The notes under the pieces are model-generated. The model was given only the letters and a program-made list of their open reading frames with translations, did not search any database and was not told the DNA's origin. Both the position numbers and the translations under genes were made by a program. A DNA stretch of 64,000 nt from Ornithodoros turicata (Eukaryota; Arthropoda; Arachnida; Ixodida; Argasidae), in the NCBI RefSeq assembly GCF_037126465.1, contig NC_088206.1:7229187-7293186 (forward strand). The letters run 5' to 3'. This document shows, piece by piece, positions 56,301 through 64,000 of this stretch. The stretch's first letter is position 1. Every line of letters begins with the position of its first letter.

Positions 56301-59300
56301 ATAGAGCCAGATTTCTCCATGAATTTAGCATACTGGGAGTTTTTCCACCCGAATTCGCATGAATTTAGAGCACATGTTGATTTCCCCGATTTTTACCCCC
56401 CTGGGAATTGGGAAAAAAATATTTCCCGAAAACTTCAGGCTCTACTAATGCACTTCAAGGGGCCCTCTCTTATTATTGCTGGAGTCAAGCAACTGTCTCT
56501 GTTGTACAGTCTGACTGCCTTCTCTTAACGTAGCAATATATCCTGCAAACTTTACAACAATGTTGCCACTGCTGCCCACTGTTTAAAACTCACTTAGGAC
56601 ACTCAAAGTCTGCTAGAAGGTGGTCCCGCATGCCGCCAAATGGAGGCAACAGCAAGTGAAGGTGCTGTGGTGGAGTTCACTTTAGGAATCAAAGAGATGA
56701 TCCCTCAAAGTATGCAAGGTTCTAGGGATCCCAAAGGGTGGAGGGAAGATACGGCAGGAAGAAGTGCTCCTTTATTGTACCTTGAGCATCTTCATGAGAG
56801 CCTCCAACTGAAGCATGAGATCTCGGCGGCTATCCTGTAAAGATGACAGGTGTCCTTCCAGCTCCTGTTTTCTCTGCCGCAGTGCTCTTAACTCGGAAAG
56901 CAGCGCTGGATTCTGAGCTGCCCTCAAGGCGGCATCTTCTTGCTCTTGGTTCTGCCTCAGACGCATGATTCCACGCATGATCTCTCTGCAGCAGACATAT
57001 GCTATGTGTGATTCTGTAGAGCTGTACAAATTTGGAGCAATCTAGCAACAGGCCAAGTCGGGGGCACGTCAACATTTAAATACCGTAAAAGTAGAAATTT
57101 TTGAGATGACTTAATTTTCGCGGATTTCGCGATCGAGCTTTTTCTGCGAAATTAAGGTTCCGCCGAAATATAGGCAGCGGGAATGAAAAAGTATCGGCAC
57201 TGGAATTCGCAACGATGTGAGACAAATTCGCGACAAAGACACATTGACTTACTTGACGACCTTTATTCGCACACTTTGAAAACTCAAACATTTCTATAAT
57301 TGAAATGCCACATTCGCATAGTGTATCACTTGACATTGCAAATACCTGCTTTCACAAAACCAGCATGTAGGTCATTGTTACGGGATTGCAGTTCATGGTA
57401 GACCTCTATAAGCCGGCCGGCCGGCATGTATAGAATCTGGTATGTACAGGCCAGCTAATTCTCGTTGTTTACTGTCAGCAGCGTCATACGAACCCCCGAT
57501 CTCCCCGATCCCGCGATTTCCGCTTCCACACGAACTCGCGAGATTATGGTCCCGCAAAATATTCCCGAAACGCGCTCCCACACGAATTATTAAGATCGTG
57601 GAATTATAACCACTTTTACGGTACCTATTTTTTGCTTCCAGCTGAGCAATGAGTTCACGCTGCCTCGAAGTGTCGGCAGAAAGACTCAGCTCCGAAGTGC
57701 TCTGCCGGACAGGCAACCCGTGGGTGTGTGCCAGACGTGCAGCGTATCGTGCTATCAATCTATGTTCCTCGTCGTGCCTTGACTCGAGGCTTGAAGTGTA
57801 GCGCACAGGGCTGAAAGATAATTATGACCTCGAGTTTAGAGAACCACTCTTCTCGAGAACCTGCGTTCACCTCCGTAACGATCGGCCGTCGACGGAAGAA
57901 GAGTCAAATGGCTGGCCGAAGCTCAGGTCGGGAAAACCATTGTGACTTGGCATCGGGGAAGGAGGACTGAAACAATAAATTGTGCATAAATTGTGGTGAT
58001 GGAAACAAATCTCTGCACAGGATTCACCTGTACCTAATGGTACGTGCATAGTACATTAGTATTAGGGCCCGGAATTTTAGGCATTTGCCTATAAACGCCT
58101 AAATGTGACGTTTTCGGGGTTGCCTGCCTGTTTGTCGACTCTATTGAACTGTAGCCTTTGTGAACGTTATTAGGTACCGTAACAGCCCGTTTTAGAGGTG
58201 CAAGTGCCACTTTCTGTCTCAGGCTATGTGTTGCATTTTGCTTTCCGTTTCTGCGTGTTTGCGCCTTTTGTCCTTTCTTATCTTTTTTTTTTTTTACCTT
58301 GGTTTGCTAGAAAGGGGTTCGTGTATATTTGATGAAAAGATTTGGCCTTTCGAGACCTTCGTGGGCGGAGAACTAAAAATAGTGTTCAATTGTTCAATAT
58401 CGCGTGTTTCTGGGCCACCTGAGCATTCGTGTACAAGAAGTCAAAGCTTGTAAGGTACTGTAGCCTTTTTTTTTTTCTGGATGGAGCGTTCTGAAGCACC
58501 AGCAAAGAGTAACGTGCCTATTTTTGTATTTTATTGCCTATTTCGCTGTTTCTGAGGGCTTGATTGCCTGTCTATTTCCAACGTTTTTAGTGCCTAAATT
58601 TCTGGGCCCTAGTTATTATTATTTATTACGATTATTTTTCACTCACACTATGTGGGAAAGGTCCAACGTTCTCTCAGGCTCATCTGGAAACCTGGGCAGG
58701 TGACCAGCTGGCTTGTCGGGAACGCAGCGAAAGGATTTGCGCAAGGAGTGGCCGAGCTGCTTACTTGGAGATTTCTGTTTAAAGCGTCAACAGTTCACGA
58801 TAAATCATTGCAAGAACTACCAATCGTAGGCTGTGACTCACGTAGGCTGTGTACTCCTTAACTTCATGCTGGTTAGTGTGCGAACCCGAGACACGCCCTC
58901 TCCAAAAGCAATCCTGGCACAACTGGTAGTTATAACAACGCTGGCACTTGTATCGGAAGCCCAGGAAAGATTCACGATTGCATCCGTCGCACTGAACAGG
59001 ATGCAGCACTAGGACAGAGCAAAGAAATTAACACGCGCTATTCTTGCAATGAAAGGCCGTTACAAGTTGCCACTCCGAAGATTTTTATTTTTTTTTTGTT
59101 ACCATTTTCGACATTGGCCAGCCTATGCAGAAGAGGTACCCAGACGAGGCAGTCCGGCCCGTGGTTGCCGGCAAGTACATCAAGGAAGTCGTTGACAGTG
59201 ATTTTTGCGTGCTGGTAGAAGAATGTGCGATGTACATCAGTATCAAAGCTGTTTCACAACGCTAGATGACTAGGGTAATTCTTACAGGATCAAAAATGGT

Positions 59301-60317
59301 TCCTGGAAGCATATCTGAATAATGAAACGTGGGAGACTCGAACACCGAGAAAGGCAACGCTTGAGCTTCTCGCAGGAAATCTGCAAACCGCTGCATTATC
59401 AGCTGCCCATTGTTGTCCGCGAGGAGGGAGAAAATATCTGAAAGAATTAAGAGTTACTTTCAGACGACAATGGAAGCATGCTGGAACCCTTGCTGAAATC
59501 CCAGCGGGATGAGCACAAAGTACGGCAGCTTTTGTTAGTTGGTACCTACATCGAAGCTTATCGACCAGCTTCCCTGCACACATAATTGACAACGATATCT
59601 TCAATGACAAAACCCGGAACCCGGAGTTATCCTCCCTGTAAGGTAACATAACGTTTTGTCGGCATAATGCAGCTGAACCGAGCATATAAAATGGAAAGAC
59701 AAAGACTGGGAATGGAAAAAAAGACTAACGGCTCGTAGGTCGCTAGCAGCCAGTTTATAAGAAGAGAAATGCACTGGGAGACATCAACTTGCTGGCTATG
59801 TGGAAGACGTTTGTTGAGCTGGTAATACACAGATGCCACCAGGCCTCTAGCACGTGCCAACGACACCTCGGCACGAGGTTCGAGGACGTTCAACCCATTT
59901 TCTCGAAATGCCTCGATCATGTTCCAGATGTCCACCAGGTGTACTGTGATTTAAAGCAAAAGCATTTAGATATTCGTGATTTAGCTCTTGACGTGTATCT
60001 TTTGTGATCTAGCTTTTGACGTGTATCTCAATAGAGCAGCATTAGAGGAACCTACTATATGCAAGGTCAGGTACTAGACTACTTACAGTGGACACGCTTC
60101 TGAACGAACCTCAGCTTGCAAGCAGTTCGGTACGATGCAAAGCGGATGACATCGAAATTTTGATTTTCTGAAAAGTGGTTTGCAAAAGTATGTCAAAAGT
60201 GTGCTGATACACTACCGAAGTGATGAAAGACATACTCATTTCAGCTACTAGCAGCTTAAGGTCCGAAGCATCGTCATCTTGAGAAACCGAGTCATCTCTG
60301 TACTGTGAGACTTCCAT
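53363..60317 (-). CDS. DTNA: Dystrobrevin
   Basis: Cytoplasmic scaffold of the dystrophin-glycoprotein complex. Fifteen coding exons in gene order: 60236-60317, 60087-60167, 59730-59943, 59550-59635, 59286-59437, 59103-59211, 58842-59008, 58647-58774, 57871-57966, 57625-57810, 56781-56985, 55354-55645, 55237-55293, 53776-54038, 53363-53500; phases agree (751 aa). EF-hand-like region ~30-240 ([26 protein letters not shown]), complete ZZ finger ~243-290 (CDGC, CQRC, CQDC, HTNQH), coiled coils ~385-433 ([15 protein letters not shown]) and ~434-502 ([19 protein letters not shown]), then [20 protein letters not shown] and an acidic tail. The last exon uses a weak acceptor (ACAAAG) and is the least certain. 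An acceptor at 60324 implies a 5'UTR intron; a consensus donor at 61172 marks its likely first exon. The vertebrate segment around EHVLIGLYVNMLRN is not found. Confidence 0.94.
54841..55189. mobile_element. hAT-type MITE, TAGAGCCTGAAGTTTT family
   Basis: A 349-bp copy flanked by CTGATTAT (54833-54840) and CTGATTAC (55190-55197). Ends TAGAGCCTGAAGTTTTCGGG and CCCTAAAACTTCAGGCTCTA. It lies in a dystrobrevin intron, 47 bp downstream of the 57-nt micro-exon at 55237-55293. Confidence 0.9.
55828..56444. mobile_element. hAT-type MITE with internal minisatellite
   Basis: Same family and ends as 54841-55189, with a perfect duplication CTAATGCA (55820-55827 and 56445-56452), but 617 bp long instead of about 350. 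The extra length is a tandem array (about 55840-56180) of six units of roughly 45-57 bp, each with TTCTTCCCCGAATT and GAAGGTTCCCTTTTTAGG. Lies in a dystrobrevin intron. Confidence 0.92.
57083..57621. mobile_element. TA-flanked MITE adjoining a dystrobrevin splice donor
   Basis: Inverted ends CCGTAAAAGT and ACTTTTACGG with TA on each side (57081-57082 and 57622-57623), 539 bp, no coding capacity. The interior is rich in TTCGCG/CGCGAAAT words. Its right end is 3 bp from exon 57625-57810. On the minus strand the 5' splice site of that exon is GTACCGTAA, where the T belongs to the TA duplication and CCGTAA to the element. Confidence 0.8.
58063..58611. mobile_element. hAT-type MITE, TAGGGCCYGGAATTTTAGGC family
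   Basis: A 549-bp copy from TAGGGCCCGGAATTTTAGGC to CCTAAATTTCTGGGCCCTA in the dystrobrevin intron between the exons at 58647-58774 and 57871-57966. The flanks ATTAGTAT/GTTATTAT agree at 6 of 8 positions. Confidence 0.82.
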
Positions 60318-60323
60318 CGTGGC

Positions 60324-61172
60324 CTGAAATGGACGTGTTGCTGATGTTGGCACTGATTACGAATTCTTTAGGATTTTAAGAATGTGGCCAATGATGATCA
60401 TAGTGAATTGGAAGAGTTGTTAAGGATGATGTGGTATTTGTAATGGTAACATGGTGGCATTTGTAATCGGAATTAATTTGTAACATTTGTAATGACATAC
60501 CCTTTTTTTGTGCAGGTCACGGAAACACGGAAACATTGCTGGCGGCTGCGTAAATTGGAGCTAAGGTAGCTGAGGCAGGGCTAGCTTGATTTGCTAAGAT
60601 AACGTACGCAGGTAAGGAGAAGGAGGGCATAGACGTTCGTCTGTTAAGCATCTACGGCTTTATCCTTACACATAGACCACCGTTTTGTGTTTATGTATGA
60701 CGGGTGGACGACGCAAGCACAGTCGCTAGCCTTCGATTTCGAAGTGTTTGGCGCGAAACGAGATCAAGAGTTCTTTGTCCTTCAGTAGAAGTAGGTGCGC
60801 GAGAAATTCTGAAGCACGATCAAGCTGTACGGTTACCACCCTCACTTCGTCAGCCACCTGTAGGCACTCAAAAGCTACCTTGGCTTGAGTCGTGATACGT
60901 CGCACGTCGCGCCCACATTTTTGTTTACCTTGCCCCTGTTGACTCTAAATGACTAAGTTAAGGCCCTATGTACGGTGAAAAAATAAAGAAGCATACGTTA
61001 TATACAATGAGGCGTTTTCGTATAGCAGCGCTTCCTTTCTGTTGCATAAGTAGTGAACAAAGACGTGAGTTTGGTAATAAAACCGCACACTAAATGATGA
61101 TGACCACAACTCAGGACATTGTCTCACTGCTGCACTGAAGCGGGAAAAGGTTAGACGTGTTTCAATACTCAC
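60324..61172. other. Probable 5'UTR intron of dystrobrevin
   Basis: On the minus strand a consensus donor GTGAGTATT starts at 61172 and a 3' splice site (CATTTCAG) ends at 60324, six nt before the dystrobrevin ATG. No coding sequence or transposon end is recognised between them. Confidence 0.5.
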
Positions 61173-61584
61173 ACAGGTCACGTCAAAGCTGAAGGCACCT
61201 ATTTAAAAATGTGAATCTAACGATGGTATTAAAAATATCACCCAAAACAGGTGTCATACGGCTACAGCAACTACAAAACATCGGCATGTCGCCATCTTGG
61301 CGTTGTACCTGCATGCCGGAACCGGAACTGCGCTTTACTGTTGACGTCACAAATATTTACTACTTCACTGATTTTTAACTCTATAATTGGGTTTTAACGA
61401 TGTGTAATATATTTTCTATATTTTATTTTGACACTTATTTTATCAAGCGGCATTGGAATTCTTTTGAAGGTTTGTGATTGTTTTTGGTTCTGTTATGAAA
61501 TCTAATGCAGGCGACATTTGTGTTGTGGTGTACTTCGTGAGTCATTTCTCAATGATCTTGTTCTAGACTGTTTGTAAACCGATT
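61173..61584. promoter_or_regulatory. Bidirectional promoter, dystrobrevin / VPS28
   Basis: The two genes diverge, with their inferred first exons about 0.4 kb apart. The interval holds a YY1-type GCCATCTTGG (61291-61300), paired ETS cores CCGGAACCGGAA (61317-61328) and a perfect CRE TGACGTCA (61342-61349). These TATA-less housekeeping elements often occur together at divergent promoters. A donor at 61172 on the minus strand and the VPS28 ATG at 61585 set the limits. Confidence 0.65.
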
Positions 61585-63216
61585 ATGGCTACGTTTGCTG
61601 GTCTTGTGCCGCACACAAACCCTCAGGGTGAGTAAGATATTTCACAGCATTATGTTAAGTAGGGTATTGGTAGGGTAGGGAGGGGGGCAAGTCGCAGTAG
61701 CTGTTGACATTGGCTCCAGCATTGCAATCATCTGTAATGAACAGATAATCGAATACAGGTGCTTAATTCCTGGCCTTCGCTTATCGGGTTGTACACATGA
61801 ACTGGGAGAACGAGTAGCTAAAAAGAGACACGACAAGACAACACAGACTCCGAACTAGTCTGTTTATAACAGCATATTTACAAATTATAGGAAATGACCA
61901 GCAGGAAGGTGGATTGTCTGTATTTCCTTTTTGCTGTCCATTTTGGAATTACTGCGAATTTTCTTCAACGGCAATGTCTCAGCAGACAATGCCTGTGTCC
62001 TACTGTAAATTCCATTGGAGCTACCAGACATTTTCTATAACACTCCTTACTTCACTTTCAGACAACAGGCCGGAGCTCTACGAGGAAGTCCGCCTTTACA
62101 GAACTTCAAGAGAAAGAGAAAAGTAATTACAAAAAAACTCGGTCACGATCGGTAACACACAATTATATGTAAATCTTTATAGGTATGATAACATGGCAGA
62201 CCTGTACGCTGTCATCAACACACTGCAGTGCTTGGAAAAAGCCTACATTAAGGACTGCGTAACAGCAAAGGAGTGAGTCTGTTCACCACACAGCATCACA
62301 GCCTGTTTTACTGATAGCTACTAACTGCCCTTCGCAGGTATACCGCAGCATGTTCAAAGCTTCTTGTGCAGTACAAGTCAGCGTTCAAGCAAGTGCAGAG
62401 TGAGGAATTTCCGTCGGTCGAATCATTTATGAAAAAATTTAGGGTAAGTTTGCAAATAAGGCCATGATCCGGGATTGATTCATACCCTTCTTCATAGCTG
62501 GATTGCCCTGCGGCTATGGAACGAATCAAAGAGGATAGACCAATCACGATCAAAGATGACAAAGGAAATACGAGCAAGTGCATCGCGGATATTGTTTCTG
62601 TGAGTATGTTAAGAGTACTATGTGTCTCACGAAGTTTACGATCTATCTTGAGTTTCTAAACGTAAATTTTTTAACATTTTTTTTTCTCTGCTAATATGCC
62701 GAAAACTGTCCCCAGCACAGTTTTTGTTAAATTGGTGTCTGAGTTTTGGTCTAATTTTTTTTTTCAAGCTCTTCATCACGATCATCGACAAACTTCGACT
62801 GGAAATTAAGTCAATGGATGAGGTAGGTTGGCAGAGAAAGTGATCCCTGTTATCTGTACCTTTGTTACGCACATTTTTTTCCCGTCTTGCAGCTTCATCC
62901 TGAACTTCGAGAATTGTGTGAAACGATGAACCGACTTAGTCTGATTCCTGCTGACTTTGAAGGCAAGGCTAAAGTGGATGAATGGTTTGTGTTCTGATTT
63001 AACTTTTCACTGTTTATCTTATTAGAATGTTTTTATTTTTAATTAAAAAACTTTGTACCAGAATGTTTATCTAACTTGGGATTTCTGTGTAGGTTGCAAA
63101 CAATGTCATCTATGGCAGCTTCTGATGAGCTCAACGAAAGCCAAGTGCGGCAACTTATCTTCGATCTGGAGTCTTCTTACAATGCCTTTAACAGGATCCT
63201 GCACAATTCCACGTAG
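61585..63216 (+). CDS. VPS28: ESCRT-I subunit VPS28
   Basis: Cytosolic/endosomal subunit of ESCRT-I, needed to sort ubiquitinated cargo into multivesicular bodies. The N-terminal part packs with TSG101 and VPS37; the C-terminal four-helix domain contacts ESCRT-II. Eight exons: 61585-61627, 62062-62122, 62183-62272, 62338-62443, 62498-62599, 62769-62822, 62893-62984, 63093-63216; phases agree and give 223 aa (human 221). Diagnostic stretches are [57 protein letters not shown] and, in the C-terminal domain, [20 protein letters not shown]. Introns are short (about 55-435 bp), unlike the other genes. The N-terminal leader [14 protein letters not shown] differs from vertebrates but sits on its own exon with a good donor (GTGAGT). 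The stop is TAG. Confidence 0.97.
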
Positions 63217-63638
63217 CCTAGGTTTTCTTGAAAGCACTGTCTTGTATACAAATATAAATACACGGAGGAGGTCTTATATTAAAAAAATTGTGCTTCAGTG
63301 CAACGAAAAAAGAAAAAAAAAGCCTGTTTGTGTGGTTGTTCCCGAATTGAAGTTTGACCTCAGACATTAACATTTTGTTTGTTTGTATTTTTCATATTGC
63401 TCGTAGTTTGGAGGTGACAGTGGCTTATGTGTCTGTTGTAGGGGTTACAGTAATGCCTGTTACCGATCGCATGACAATGACTTCTTCTGGATCATTTTTT
63501 TGATGTGCAGCTATTCTTGGTACAGTTTTAGTACTGTGAGAAAGTTGTCGTTTTTGAAGCAGAAAACAAGCAAAAGTACGTGACACGCCACATGCCACGG
63601 TTGCTGGGGTTACTCATCTCAAGCAGAAAACGCCAGCT

Positions 63639-63903
63639 CGTGTGGCACAGTAGTTAGGATGATCCCCTTCCATGCTGAGACTGGGAGGTGACACGTTCGA
63701 CAGATTCGAATCCGGTCACCGTCTGTGCTGTCTGAGGTTTTCCCAGGGTTTTCTGGCAGACTTTCCCGAGGAATGTCGGCCCAGTTCCCCCTGAAGTCGG
63801 CCCAGGACGCATACTAACCCCCTGTCCCCCACTTTCCATCTGTCCCCGTCTGTCCGCCGCTCATGGGCACAGTTGCTTCGCGGCGCTAACACACACACAC
63901 ACA
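63639..63903 (+). mobile_element. tRNA-derived SINE
   Basis: A tRNA-like head with an A-box-like TGGCACAGTAGTTAGG and B-box-like GATTCGAATCC, followed by an unrelated body (GGTTTTCCCAGGGTTTTCTG, GTCGGCCCAGTTCCCCC, GTCGGCCCAGGACGCATAC) and a (CA)n tail (63889-63903). Fragments of the body occur at 46309-46495 and 36821-36930. The layout is that of a tRNA SINE; I associate this body with tick genomes, from memory only. Confidence 0.8.
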
Positions 63904-64000
63904 CGAAGCAGACGAATCATTTTATTTTCGTTTTTCAATCCTGTATAGTGTAGACTACCATAACTGTTTCGCTGCGTGTTGTTGCAAAACTAATACTGAA

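Overview
This is animal nuclear DNA with intron-rich genes spread over 1.6-20 kb, heavily seeded with DNA transposons. The gene set, TTAGG motifs of the arthropod telomere type, and tRNA-derived SINEs of a kind I associate with tick genomes suggest a chelicerate, most likely a tick. The taxonomic call is an inference; the gene calls rest on exon-by-exon reading with consistent splice phases.

Five protein genes can be followed from start to stop. (1) 3352-5782 (+): Golgi-resident PAP phosphatase (BPNT2/IMPAD1), 5 exons, one GC-AG intron. (2) 10947-17169 (-): PCMTD, an isoaspartyl-methyltransferase-like protein with a SOCS-box-type tail, 5 coding exons. (3) 26489-46713 (+): an L(3)mbt-like Polycomb-type chromatin reader (FCS finger, three MBT repeats, two C2HC fingers, AT-hook, SAM), 19 coding exons, 1266 aa. 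(4) 53363-60317 (-): dystrobrevin (EF-hand-like region, ZZ finger, two coiled coils), 15 coding exons, 751 aa. (5) 61585-63216 (+): VPS28 of ESCRT-I, 8 exons, 223 aa. BPNT2/PCMTD and L(3)mbt/dystrobrevin are convergent pairs. Dystrobrevin and VPS28 are divergent and probably share a promoter with YY1-, ETS- and CRE-like sites. The genes have unrelated jobs (sulfation by-product clearance, protein repair or ubiquitin targeting, chromatin compaction, membrane scaffold, endosomal sorting), and nothing suggests a functional cluster.

The rest is mostly transposon debris. The dominant component is a set of related hAT-type MITEs with TAG-starting inverted repeats (TAGAGCCTGAAG, TAGGGAGTGACTTTTTC, TAGGGCCTGACTTTTT, TAGGGCCYGGAATTTTAGGC), nearly all with readable 8-bp target duplications. 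There are also pogo/Tigger-like TA-flanked elements, a Mutator-like inverted-repeat element with a 9-bp duplication (21226-22033), degraded LINEs (1900-2412; 12950-15467) and SINEs.

The most notable observations are a TA-flanked MITE whose inverted repeat now supplies most of a dystrobrevin 5' splice site, a three-level nested transposon at 18.0-19.6 kb, two hAT elements sharing one target site at 34.3-35.1 kb, a MITE carrying a six-unit minisatellite (55.8-56.4 kb), and an L(3)mbt MBT2 repeat in which the pocket tryptophan is leucine. I did not find a new multi-gene system.
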